Shown one piece after another: positions 7,326 through 15,754 of a stretch of DNA of 64,000 bases. Position 1 is the first letter of the stretch; each line of letters opens with the position of its first letter. A model generated the notes under the pieces. That model saw only the letters and a list, made by a program, of their open reading frames with translations. It was not told the origin of the DNA and ran no database searches. A program made the translations under genes and the position numbers. Origin of the DNA: Bradyrhizobium sp. CCGUVB4N (GTDB taxonomy: Bacteria; Pseudomonadota; Alphaproteobacteria; Rhizobiales; Xanthobacteraceae); the NCBI RefSeq assembly GCF_024199945.1, contig NZ_JANADP010000001.1:4526001-4590000 (forward strand). The letters are read 5' to 3'.

Positions 7326-9182
7326 TCAGTGCCCGTCGCCGCCGTGGCCGTCGTCATCGTCGTGGAAGTCGTGGTCGCCGCCGCGGCCGAAGCCGGGATC
7401 GACGCACGCAAAGCTTGCCGCATCGCTGGTCAGGCCGCTGCCCTTGTACGCGGGAATCCTGGGATAGACGCAGAGCGGCCGCGTGCCTCCGGTCGGGAAG
7501 TTCTGGGCAATGCGCGGGTCGAACACGCCGCCGGTCGGGTAGGGCGAGGTGGTGTTGGTATTGGCCGCGATGATCCGTTCCGGCGCGATGCCGTTCTCGA
7601 CCCAGTCCGTGATCGCCTTGAGCTCGTTGGTGGCGAAGCTGGTGGTCGCCGCGCCGCCGCCGCAATGGGCCATGTTGGGCACCATGAACAGCCGCGCGAA
7701 ATCGGTCGCGTGATTGTCCATGCGCTGGTTCATCTTGCGATACCAGCGGGCGATCGCGGCGCCGGAGAAGATGCCGTCATTGACCGAGGACGAGATGATC
7801 AGCTTGCCGCCGCGCGACCTGAACGGACGCAAATCGGTTGCGACCGCCGCCATGAAGTCCATCGAACTCTGAGGATAGGCCGCGGTCTTCGTGAAGATCT
7901 TCGGTGCATCCGTGTCGAAGTTGAATTTGAACACGAAGGCTTCCTGGCCGGTCGGTCCGTTGACGGGCGTGACGACGGGCGGCGTCTGGAAGATCATCGG
8001 GATCGCGCCGGCGCCGAGCGTCAGATTGATCGCGGTGTTGACGCCAGGCACCGGAGCGGTGACGACGTTCCAGAATTGCCAGCCTGCGCCCGGCGCGGTC
8101 GGCGGCGTCCAGATGCCGGCATCCCAGAACCAGTTCGAATAGAGCCGCTCGCCCTTTGAATTGACCGGTCCGGTGTAGATCTTCTTCAGCGCATCGACCT
8201 GTGCGCCGGTCAGGCAAGTGCCGCCGTGCGGCGTGCTGCCGTGCGAGCCGGTGCCGCAGGTGTAGCTCGCGAGTGCCGGATACACCTTCTTCGCCGTACA
8301 TGCGTGGTAATTGTCGATGATGCCGTCAACAAGGCCGTCGAGTGCGTCGCAGGCGCTCAGGATCGCAGCCGATGCCACCTGAAGGTCCTGCTGCGGGAAC
8401 GTGTCGGGAATATAGGGCTGGCCGTTGACGTCCTTGCTGGTCGACAGCGTGCCGAGCACCTGCTCGTTCCAGGCTTCGGCGAGGCCCGCCTGCGGTAGGT
8501 TGAAGCCCGGGTTTTGCGAGATCACGCCGTCGAACAGCCAGGGCGATCGTTGCGAGGCGACCATCGCGTCGCGGCCGCCGTTCGAGCAGCCCATGATGTA
8601 GGAATAGACGGTCTCGAGGCCGTAGAAATAGGAGATGATCTGCTTGGCGGTGGTCGCGGTCTTCTCGATGCCGTTATAGCCGTAGTCGCGGCGTGCCTGC
8701 GCATCGATCGCGAAATGCGCGGAGCCGCCGGCATTGGCGTCGTCGTCCTGATGGCCGCCGACCACGTTGGTCGCGCTGTCCTCGTGGCCGCCGTCGTCGG
8801 CCGCCACCGCCCAGCCCTGGCCGAGCTCGACGCCGGCCGCACCTTGCGGGTCGGCATTGAGGCTGCCGTCGGTGCCGCCGCCGCCCATCATCTCGAAGCG
8901 GCCATGCCAGGTGTTGGGCAGATTGAGCGCAAAGCCGATGCCGTAGGTGAAATGATCGGGGTCTTGCGTGGAGACGCGCTTGTTGATGATGCCGACCACG
9001 TTGCAATAGCCGGACTTCTGCGTCGCGCTCAGTATCTGCGTGTTCGGCAGAGTGAGCCCGGTGAGGGCGGTGCAGGACGAGCGCGGGGCCACGCCGCTCG
9101 GCGGCAGCCCGTGTGCCGTTGCCTGCGGGCCGAGCGACGCCCACGTGGCGACGATCGTCGAGGCGAGGAAAAATCGTTTCAT
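7326..9182 (-). CDS. tannase / feruloyl esterase family protein, secreted
   Basis: 618-residue exported serine esterase. A signal peptide (MKRFFLASTIVATWASL...TAHG) leads into a tannase/feruloyl-esterase domain. The nucleophile motif is GCSNGGR and the histidine motif is NMAHCGGG. Together they form the CS-D-HC disulphide-braced active site known for this family, which cleaves gallate or ferulate esters of plant phenolics. The last 20 residues are an unusual Gly/His/Asp-rich tail (DHDFHDDDDGHGGDGH). The ATG at 9182 begins the signal peptide. A MarR-type regulator is divergent upstream. Confidence 0.88.
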   Translation of the reverse strand: MKRFFLASTIVATWASLGPQATAHGLPPSGVAPRSSCTALTGLTLPNTQILSATQKSGYCNVVGIINKRVSTQDPDHFTYGIGFALNLPNTWHGRFEMMGGGGTDGSLNADPQGAAGVELGQGWAVAADDGGHEDSATNVVGGHQDDDANAGGSAHFAIDAQARRDYGYNGIEKTATTAKQIISYFYGLETVYSYIMGCSNGGRDAMVASQRSPWLFDGVISQNPGFNLPQAGLAEAWNEQVLGTLSTSKDVNGQPYIPDTFPQQDLQVASAAILSACDALDGLVDGIIDNYHACTAKKVYPALASYTCGTGSHGSTPHGGTCLTGAQVDALKKIYTGPVNSKGERLYSNWFWDAGIWTPPTAPGAGWQFWNVVTAPVPGVNTAINLTLGAGAIPMIFQTPPVVTPVNGPTGQEAFVFKFNFDTDAPKIFTKTAAYPQSSMDFMAAVATDLRPFRSRGGKLIISSSVNDGIFSGAAIARWYRKMNQRMDNHATDFARLFMVPNMAHCGGGAATTSFATNELKAITDWVENGIAPERIIAANTNTTSPYPTGGVFDPRIAQNFPTGGTRPLCVYPRIPAYKGSGLTSDAASFACVDPGFGRGGDHDFHDDDDGHGGDGH

Positions 9183-9648
9183 GTCATGCCCTCCCGGTTT
9201 CAACGTTGATGATTGAACGAATGCACGCGACGCATCGCGAACCGGCGAGGTGTCGGGTGGTCGGAGACGTTTTCTGAATCGTTATGGGGAGAGATGAGTG
9301 TTCGCCGGCGATGCGCCGCGACGCAGTTTCATTCACGCGCAAAACCGCTCCGCCGCGATGCGCCATGGCATGCGGATCGGTGCCCACCCCTGATGACGGC
9401 ACGGACGTTCGCTCCCCTTGAGCCCGCTCGCGGTGCGGCAGGCTTTCACGATCCTTAGGCGAGCCATGTTGCCGTGTCAACATGACGCATTGCGCGATAT
9501 TGCTGTGCAACCTGTCGTAGAAGCTGTACGCGCCGCCGCGATGGTCCGCGCGGCTTCTCGATCCGACCGCGTTGCGTTAGACTCGCTGTCCGAATCCTCG
9601 AGATGCAGCCGGATGCGCTTGCACCGGCTTTGCGAAAGATGCACGTCG
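9183..9648. promoter_or_regulatory. 466-bp divergent intergenic region with inverted repeat
   Basis: The region separates the tannase and MarR genes. An inverted repeat CATGTTG-N6-CAACATG at 9465-9484 has perfect 7-bp arms and is a candidate regulator site, possibly for the adjacent MarR protein. I see no convincing gene in the rest; one frame is open across it into the MarR gene but has Arg/Cys-rich, non-protein-like composition. Confidence 0.5.
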
Positions 9649-10200
9649 ATGCAGCCAGGCAAGGCACGGATCAGGAAGCGGATCGCACGACCGCAGCGGG
9701 CGGCGCGCGTGACAAAGCCGTCGCGACCGGCGCCGCGCGTCGTATCCGGCACGAAAACGGCCAAGGCGAAACCGCTTGACCTCGGCGACCTCTCGCAACT
9801 GCTCGGCTATTCCATTCGCCGGGCGCAGCTCTGGATCTTCAAGGAATTCAGCCGTCAGTTGGCGGCCTTCGAGATCAGTCCCGCCCAATTTTCCGTGCTC
9901 TGCGTGATCGACGCCAATCCCGGCGTCAACCAGCTGGCGGTCGCGCAGCTTCTGTCGATCGAGCGGGCCGGGCTCGGCAGGCTGGTGGATCATCTGGAGG
10001 GCCGGGGCCTGGTCCGGCGCACGGCGTCGGCGATCAACCGCCGTTATTACGTGCTCTATTTGACCGAGGCCGGCACGGCGCTGCTGGGCCGGCTGAGGCC
10101 CGCGGCGGCCGAAAGCGACAAGGCGCTCGCGGCCAAGATCGGCCCGCGCGCCTACAAGGAATTGCGACAGGCTCTGTCGGTCTTTGTCGGGGACGCCTGA
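9649..10200 (+). CDS. MarR-family transcriptional regulator
   Basis: 183-residue winged-helix regulator. After a basic, disordered N-terminal tail of about 40 residues the MarR core runs from LGYSIRRAQLWIF. The recognition region is NQLAVAQLLSIERAGLGRLVDHLEGRGLV and the wing is RRTASAINRRYYVLYLTEAG. MarR proteins commonly sense phenolic ligands, which suits the divergent tannase-type esterase. The start is uncertain: the frame is open further upstream, and I chose the last ATG before the basic tail. Confidence 0.8.
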   Translation: MQPGKARIRKRIARPQRAARVTKPSRPAPRVVSGTKTAKAKPLDLGDLSQLLGYSIRRAQLWIFKEFSRQLAAFEISPAQFSVLCVIDANPGVNQLAVAQLLSIERAGLGRLVDHLEGRGLVRRTASAINRRYYVLYLTEAGTALLGRLRPAAAESDKALAAKIGPRAYKELRQALSVFVGDA

Positions 10201-10255
10201 CCGCGGCGGCACGCCGCGGCAGCGCTGATTGGGCAGGGCGCCCCTCCTTTATCAT

Positions 10256-10326
10256 GGCTTGAACTGGGTGGCGGGAACGGGCAAACGGTCCGCGACGACC
10301 GTGGCTTACGCCACCCAATTCAAGCC
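10256..10326. repeat. large inverted repeat ahead of TRAP receptor gene
   Basis: Arms GGCTTGAACTGGGTGGCG (10256-10273) and CGCCACCCAATTCAAGCC (10309-10326) pair over 18 bp with one mismatch. The loop contains a second stem, ACGGT (10285-10289) with ACCGT (10298-10302). The structure ends 24 bp before the ATG of the receptor gene. It could be a 5'-UTR control hairpin or a terminator for the MarR transcript; no U-tract follows it. Confidence 0.65.
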
Positions 10327-10350
10327 TGACTGAGAGGGAGAGACCCCGAC

Positions 10351-11442
10351 ATGAAACGCCGTACATTTCTCACGGGCGGCGCGGTCGCCGGCGCGACGAC
10401 GCTGGTTGCGGCCCCTGCGATCGCGCAAAGCGCGCCCGAGATCAAATGGCGCCTGACCTCGAGCTTCCCGAAGTCGCTCGACACCATCTACGGCACGGCG
10501 CAGACCTTCGCGAAATACGTCGCTGAAGCCACCGACAACAAATTCCAGATCCAGACCTTTGCCGCCGGCGAGCTCGTCCCCGGTCTGCAGGCGCTCGATG
10601 CCGTCAGCGTCAACACCGTCGAGATGGCGCAGACGCCGCTCTACTTCTACATCGGCAAGGAGCCGGCGCTGGCCTACGCCACCGGCGCGCCGTTCGGCAT
10701 GAACCATCGCCACCAGGAGTCCTGGTGGTACTTTGGCGGCGGCGCCGAGCTGACCAACGAGGCGCTGAAGCCGTTCAAGACGCACGCCATTCTCTGCGGC
10801 AATTCCGGCACCCAGATGGGCGGCTGGTTTCGCAAGGAGATCAAGACCGTCGACGATCTCAAGGGCCTGAAATTCCGCATCGCCGGCATGGGTGGCCACG
10901 TGCTGGCGCGGCTCGGTGTCGTGCCGCAGCAGCTCGCGGGCGGCGACATCTATGCGGCGCTGGAGAAGGGCTCGCTCGACGCGGTCGAATTCGTCGGTCC
11001 CTATGACGACGAGAAGCTCGGCTTCCAGAAGGTCGCCAAGTACTACTATTTCCCCGGCTGGTGGGAAGGCGGCGCCATGCTGCACATGATCGTCAATGAC
11101 GAGAAGTGGGCGAGCCTGCCGAAGCAGTATCAGGCCATCGTCAACCAGGCCGCGTCCGCGGCCGGCGCCTGGATGCTCGAGAAGTACGACAGCGTGAACC
11201 CGGCGGCGTTGAAGCGGCTGATCGCGAACGGCGCGGAGCTGAAGGCGTTCCCGCAGCCGGTGATGGAAGCCAGCTACAACGCGACCCAGGAGCATCTGAA
11301 CGAGCTCGCCGCCAAGAGCGACCTGTTCAAGCGCACCAAGGAAAGCCACGACGCGTATCAGAAGGAACTGCTGTTCTACACGCAGATCGCGGAGAACTAT
11401 TACGACAACTATCTGCTCAGCAAGATGCGGAATAAGAGCTGA
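10351..11442 (+). CDS. TRAP transporter solute receptor, DctP/TakP-like
   Basis: 363-residue periplasmic receptor. A twin-arginine signal (MKRRTFLTGGAVAGATTLVA) is followed by mature sequence from about residue 26. It shows the DctP fold with FRIAGMGGHVL, whose Arg normally clamps a substrate carboxylate, plus the conserved stretches LYFYIGKEPALAY and FVGPYDDEKLGF. Closest in kind are TakP-type receptors for 2-oxo acids, so a monocarboxylate ligand is likely. No DctQ/DctM membrane subunits adjoin it, so it is an orphan receptor. GAGAGGGAGAG precedes the ATG. Confidence 0.92.
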   Translation: MKRRTFLTGGAVAGATTLVAAPAIAQSAPEIKWRLTSSFPKSLDTIYGTAQTFAKYVAEATDNKFQIQTFAAGELVPGLQALDAVSVNTVEMAQTPLYFYIGKEPALAYATGAPFGMNHRHQESWWYFGGGAELTNEALKPFKTHAILCGNSGTQMGGWFRKEIKTVDDLKGLKFRIAGMGGHVLARLGVVPQQLAGGDIYAALEKGSLDAVEFVGPYDDEKLGFQKVAKYYYFPGWWEGGAMLHMIVNDEKWASLPKQYQAIVNQAASAAGAWMLEKYDSVNPAALKRLIANGAELKAFPQPVMEASYNATQEHLNELAAKSDLFKRTKESHDAYQKELLFYTQIAENYYDNYLLSKMRNKS

Positions 11443-11451
11443 TCGTGAGGA

Positions 11452-11476
11452 GGGCGCGGTTGACTAAGCCGCGCCC
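11452..11476 (+). terminator. stem-loop after TRAP receptor gene
   Basis: GGGCGCGG and CCGCGCCC form a perfect 8-bp stem 9 bp after the stop codon. There is no following T-run, so it may act by stabilising the mRNA end rather than as a classic terminator. Confidence 0.5.
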
Positions 11477-11480
11477 GGCT

Positions 11481-11577
11481 CTCGTAGGGTGGGCAAAGGC
11501 GCATTTGCGCCGTGCCCACGATCTGTTTCCATTTGAGAGAGGCGGTGGGCACGCTTTCGCTTAGCCCACCCTACGAG
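11481..11577. repeat. dispersed palindromic repeat, family A
   Basis: CTCGTAGGGTGGGC and GCCCACCCTACGAG close a 97-bp palindromic unit with inner arms around GTGCCCAC and GTGGGCAC. It matches the copies at 51721-51814 and 52295-52388. No coding content. Confidence 0.85.
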
Positions 11578-11744
11578 TTCCGAGCGTGTGGCCGGGACGG
11601 AGGGCCGCGCAATGCGATGCATTGCTGCAACATCCTGCCGGAAAACGACAGGCCGGGACGCAGCCCGCTGTTTCTCAACCTTACGGTTGATGTGCGATTT
11701 TCGTGATTCCTCCAGACCTTGCGCAACAGGGAATGGAGTCGAAA

Positions 11745-13091
11745 ATGGCCTCACGGAACAGCATTTTAGGGACCGCTAGGCGCCCGATCGCCTTTTGTTT
11801 GGCGATCCTTCTCGCGACCACATTCCTTCACACCGGATCCGCAATGGCTGCCGACTACGCGGCCGGCGGTGGCGTCAACAACGCGCCATCCGGCTTCGCC
11901 ACGGCGGTCGGGCCGAGCGCGACGACACAGGGGATATTCGCTGCTGCCTATGGCTACTCATCCACCGCAACCGGCAATACCGCGATAGCCATCGGCGGCT
12001 TGTCCAATGCGACCGGCGATAACGCAACCGCGATCGGTACCGGCACCACGGCAACCGGACTATCGGCCAGCGCCTTTGGTGACAATTCCACCGCGACCGG
12101 CGCGGGCGCCACGGCAGCTGGTACCCACTCCAGTGCCATTGGCGACAATGCCGCTGCGTTCGGAGGCAACGCCTTCGCTAGCGGGCTGAATGCCACCGCG
12201 ACCGGCGCCAGCAGCTTGGCATCCGGCGCGTCGGCGACCGCAACGGGCGCGGGCGCGAGTGCCGTCGGCAACAACGCGACCGCAACCGGCGCCAGCAGCT
12301 TCGCCAATGGCGACACTGCAACAGCCACGGGCCAGAACAGCAGGGCGAGCGGCCAATACGCGACCGCGACCGGTGCCAACAGCTTCGCCAACGGCGGTGC
12401 GGCCAGTGCCTACGGCCAGGGCAGCATCGCGACGGGTACCCGGGCCACGGCGATCGGCGAGACCAGCACCGCCACCGGCAGTTTCGCGACCGCACTCGGC
12501 AGCAACGCCATCGCCACCGGCAACACGTCGACGGCGGTGGGTACTTTCAGCAACGCCAATGGTGAGGGGACGACCTCGGTCGGGACCTCCTCCAACGCGA
12601 CCGGGATCAACGCTACCGCGCTTGGCGCAGGTGCGACTGCATCGGCAGCCAATTCCGTCGCGATCGGCGCGGGCTCGGTCGCAACCGCCGCCAACACCGT
12701 GTCGTTCGGCACGGCCGGCAACGAGCGTCGCCTCACGAACGTGGCCGCCGGCGTCAACCCGACCGATGCCGTCAACATGAGCCAGCTATCCGGCATCACC
12801 TCCGGATTTCAGTCGCAGATCGGCTCGCTCCAGGCGCAGATCGGCAACAATCTGACCGAAGCGCGGCGCGGTATCGCTGCCGCTGTTGCGGCCGCCAGCG
12901 CGCCGATGCCGTCCGCGCCGGGCAAGACCACCTGGCAGGTGCGCGGCTCGGCGTTTCACGGCGAGGGCGGCTTCGGTGTTGGTTTCGCCCATCGCCTCAA
13001 CACCGCCATGCCGTTCACCGTCGTGGGCGGCTATGGCAATGGCGGCGGCACCGAGCACACGGCCTATCTCGGCGTCGGCGGAGAATTTTGA
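11745..13091 (+). CDS. trimeric autotransporter adhesin (YadA-like)
   Basis: 448-residue surface adhesin of type Vc secretion. A signal peptide ends near SAMA-ADYAAGG. A long Ala/Gly/Thr-rich head of about 250 residues follows, made of YadA-type 14-residue repeats (ATATGASSFA, AIGETSTATG). Next is a neck/stalk with the diagnostic RRLTNVAAGVNPTDAVNMSQL, a short coiled coil (LQAQIGNNLTEARRGIAAA) and a beta-strand anchor ending YLGVGGEF. The Phe C-terminus fits outer-membrane insertion. GGAG five bases before the ATG at 11745 decides the start over the ATG at 11733. Likely role: adhesion to host or surface. Confidence 0.9.
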   Translation: MASRNSILGTARRPIAFCLAILLATTFLHTGSAMAADYAAGGGVNNAPSGFATAVGPSATTQGIFAAAYGYSSTATGNTAIAIGGLSNATGDNATAIGTGTTATGLSASAFGDNSTATGAGATAAGTHSSAIGDNAAAFGGNAFASGLNATATGASSLASGASATATGAGASAVGNNATATGASSFANGDTATATGQNSRASGQYATATGANSFANGGAASAYGQGSIATGTRATAIGETSTATGSFATALGSNAIATGNTSTAVGTFSNANGEGTTSVGTSSNATGINATALGAGATASAANSVAIGAGSVATAANTVSFGTAGNERRLTNVAAGVNPTDAVNMSQLSGITSGFQSQIGSLQAQIGNNLTEARRGIAAAVAAASAPMPSAPGKTTWQVRGSAFHGEGGFGVGFAHRLNTAMPFTVVGGYGNGGGTEHTAYLGVGGEF

Positions 13092-13100
13092 GCGTTCGTC

Positions 13101-13874
13101 TCAGGAGGCGCCCAGCCCGAGTTTCGCGTAGATCCGCCGCGCATAGGCGCCGAACGCGTCGGTCGTCTTGAGCGGAAGATCGCGCGGGAAGGGCAGGTCG
13201 ATCGCAAAGTAGTCGGCCATCTTCGCGGGGCTCGCAGTCAGCACGGCGCAGTGCGAGGACAGGAACACGGCTTCCTGGATCGAATGCGTGACGAAGATGA
13301 TGGTCTTGCCGCTCTCGCGCCAGATCCGCAGCATCTCGAGATTCATCTGCTCGCGCGTCAGCGCGTCCAGCGCGCCGAACGGCTCGTCCATCAGGATCAG
13401 CTTTGGATCGTGGATGAAGGCGCGCGCGATCGCGGTACGCTGCTGCATGCCGCCGGAGAGCTCTCGCGGATATTTCTGTTCATAGCCGGCAAGGCCGACG
13501 AGGTTGAGCAGGTCGCGCGCCCGCTCGCGCGCGGCCTTGATCGGCAGGCCGACGATCTCGGCCGGCAACAGCACATTGTCCAGGATGGTGCGCCATTTCA
13601 GCAGCAGGGCCTGCTGGAACACCATGCCGATGTCCCGGGTCGGATCGAACGGGCTCTCGGCATTGCCGATCGTCACCGTGCCGCCGTCGGCACCGTGCAA
13701 GCCGGCCAGGATCTTCATCACCGTGGTCTTGCCGCAGCCGGACGGACCGACCAGCGAAACCAGCTCACCTTCCTGCACATCCATGGTCACGTCGGACACC
13801 GCGAGGAACTCGGCGCCGCCGCTGCGATAGACCTTTCGGACGCCTTGCAGGCTGATGAAGGGTTTTGAGCTCAT
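13101..13874 (-). CDS. ABC transporter ATPase, NitT/TauT type
   Basis: 257-residue nucleotide-binding subunit. Walker A is GPSGCGKTT, the Q-loop region MVFQQALLLKWRT, the signature LSGGMQQR, Walker B LILMDEPFGALD, and the switch His is in VTHSIQEA. It belongs with the permease at 16820-17593 and the receptor at 18424-19428. Its ATG overlaps the stop of the upstream DapA-family gene as ATGA, so the two are translationally coupled. It is last in the minus-strand operon. Confidence 0.93.
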   Translation of the reverse strand: MSSKPFISLQGVRKVYRSGGAEFLAVSDVTMDVQEGELVSLVGPSGCGKTTVMKILAGLHGADGGTVTIGNAESPFDPTRDIGMVFQQALLLKWRTILDNVLLPAEIVGLPIKAARERARDLLNLVGLAGYEQKYPRELSGGMQQRTAIARAFIHDPKLILMDEPFGALDALTREQMNLEMLRIWRESGKTIIFVTHSIQEAVFLSSHCAVLTASPAKMADYFAIDLPFPRDLPLKTTDAFGAYARRIYAKLGLGAS

Positions 13875-14926
13875 GCCAGCCATTTGCTCAGATTGTCGGC
13901 CACAAAGGCATCGTCGCTCAGATCAGCGTGCTCGCGCGTGACGCGATCAATCTCGTCCTTCTGGCCGGGGCTCAGGCCCTCGTTCGGATCGAGGCACCAC
14001 AGGCCCTGCATCAGGCCCTGGCGCCGCAGCACCTCGTGACAGCCGGCGATGCAGCCGTGAAAATTGTTGGCGACGTCGAAGAAGGCGCTGTTGCAATCGG
14101 TGACGCGGGCATCGAGTGCGAGCAGGTCGGCCGGCACGCTGTCCTTGTGCCGCGCCTGCTTGCAGCGTTCGAACTGCTGTATTGCGCTCGCCGTCCACAC
14201 CGACCAGTGGCCGAGCAGGCCGCCTTTGAAATAGGTGCGCGTGGTGACGCCCTTGTCGCGCAAGTCGAACGGCAGCATCAGGTCGAGCAGGATGTGATCG
14301 TCGTTACCCGTGTAGAGCGCGACGCGATCGAGCGCACCGGCGGCCGCGACGCCGCGCAGGACGTCGAGCGTGCGATAGCGGTTGAACGGTGCGATCTTGA
14401 TCGCAATCACGTTGTCGATCGAGGCAAAGCGCTGCCAGAACCGGCTCGACAGGATGACGCCGCCGACCGCCGGCTGAAGGTAGAAGCCGACGAGCGGGAT
14501 CTCGGCAGCAACGGCGGTGCAGTGCGCGATGATCTCGTCCTCGGAGGCACTCTTCATCGCGGCGAGGCTGAGCAGGCCGGCGTGATAGCCGATGTCGCGC
14601 GCGGTGCGGGCTTCGGTGACGGCCTGTGCGGTCGGGCCGGCAAGGCCGGCGACCATGGCCAGCGGACGCTTGGTCCAGTTGGCGGCGGTCTCTGCGGCGA
14701 GCTCGAGCACGGGGCGGTAGAGGCCGACGTCGCGGATGGCGAATTGCGTGGTGTGAACGCCGACGGCAAGGCCGCCGGAGCCGGCGTCGATGTAGTAGCG
14801 CGTCAAGGCGCGCTGATGTTTCTTGTCGAGCTGGCGCTCGGCGGTGAGTGCGAGCGGATGCGCCGGCAGCACGGTACCATCGGCAATGAGCTTGCGGACG
14901 TCGGCGTTGATCTGGCTGTGGTGCAT
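13871..14926 (-). CDS. dihydrodipicolinate synthase (DapA) family protein
   Basis: 351-residue TIM-barrel protein of the DapA/N-acetylneuraminate lyase superfamily, longer than true DapA (about 290). Family members use a Schiff-base Lys for aldol or retro-aldol chemistry on pyruvate-like substrates. The candidate Lys lies in NVIAIKIAPFNRYRTLDV, and GSGGLAVGVHTTQF resembles the N-terminal nucleotide-of-pyruvate loop. The C-terminal 70 residues are rich in Cys and His (NNFHGCIAGCHEVL). It is embedded between transporter genes and a GNAT gene, so a catabolic lyase role on the imported compound is likely. Confidence 0.82.
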   Translation of the reverse strand: MHHSQINADVRKLIADGTVLPAHPLALTAERQLDKKHQRALTRYYIDAGSGGLAVGVHTTQFAIRDVGLYRPVLELAAETAANWTKRPLAMVAGLAGPTAQAVTEARTARDIGYHAGLLSLAAMKSASEDEIIAHCTAVAAEIPLVGFYLQPAVGGVILSSRFWQRFASIDNVIAIKIAPFNRYRTLDVLRGVAAAGALDRVALYTGNDDHILLDLMLPFDLRDKGVTTRTYFKGGLLGHWSVWTASAIQQFERCKQARHKDSVPADLLALDARVTDCNSAFFDVANNFHGCIAGCHEVLRRQGLMQGLWCLDPNEGLSPGQKDEIDRVTREHADLSDDAFVADNLSKWLA

Positions 14927-14932
14927 GATGTC

Positions 14933-15754
14933 CTATCCGAATTCGGGGCCGGCGACGGCGAATGGCATTTCTTCGCTCGCGGTGGTGGCGGGGCCGAACC
15001 GCATGCGCTGGAACGGGCGCTCGATGGTCCAGCCCGATGCGGTCAATCCTTCGAGGAACGCAGCCTGCGGCGCCACCGCGTCGAGCAGGAGCGGGCCGGT
15101 CTCGGAGCGTACGATCGCATGAACCAGCGCCAGCGCTGCCGCGGCATTGTCGGCGAATAGCGGGCCGATGTGGCGGGCGGTCCGGCCATCGCGCACCAGT
15201 GCGATGGCTCCGTTGGCCGAGACGATGCGCGAGCCGGAACGCTGCGCGACGGCTGACAGCAGCGCAGTGCGATCGAGCCCGGTGGCCCGCCGGTCGCGCG
15301 CGCGAAGCGCATCGATGCTCGCGGATGACAAGTGTGGCGCTGCGGCCCGCGCGGGTGTCGCGAGCTTCATCCGCCGCAATTGCAGCGTCGGCGTGAAGCC
15401 GAGCGGCCCGTAGACCGCAACCCCGTCCGGCGTGGCATCAAGCCAGCTGGTCAGGCCGTTCTTGCGCGCGGTTTCCAGGCAGGCATCGACGAGGCGCGTG
15501 GCGAGGCCGCGGCGGCGGTGGCTTGCCGTCACCAGTACCATGCTGATCCAGGCGTTGTTGCTGGAATAGGGCAGCAACGCGGCCGTTGCGACCAGCAGCA
15601 CGCCGGTGCGGATGCCGAACACGACGCCGTCGCGAAGGAAGACGCGCCAGTCCTCCTCGGTCTGGTTCCAGTGCGCCTCCGTCGAGAGCACGAGCCCGGC
15701 CATGGCATCGTCCAGGCCGAGCTTGATGACGGGAGGCCCGTCAGTAACGGCCAT
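14933..15754 (-). CDS. GNAT-family N-acetyltransferase
   Basis: 273-residue protein with an N-terminal GNAT domain. The acetyl-CoA pyrophosphate loop is HRRRGLATRLVDACL near residue 85, preceded by the strand ISMVLV. A C-terminal second domain (about residues 150-270) resembles the tail found in YitI/DUF1248-type GNATs. It starts 13 bp inside the end of the epimerase gene and ends 6 bp before the DapA-family start, indicating one operon. The substrate is unknown. Confidence 0.85.
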   Translation of the reverse strand: MAVTDGPPVIKLGLDDAMAGLVLSTEAHWNQTEEDWRVFLRDGVVFGIRTGVLLVATAALLPYSSNNAWISMVLVTASHRRRGLATRLVDACLETARKNGLTSWLDATPDGVAVYGPLGFTPTLQLRRMKLATPARAAAPHLSSASIDALRARDRRATGLDRTALLSAVAQRSGSRIVSANGAIALVRDGRTARHIGPLFADNAAAALALVHAIVRSETGPLLLDAVAPQAAFLEGLTASGWTIERPFQRMRFGPATTASEEMPFAVAGPEFG

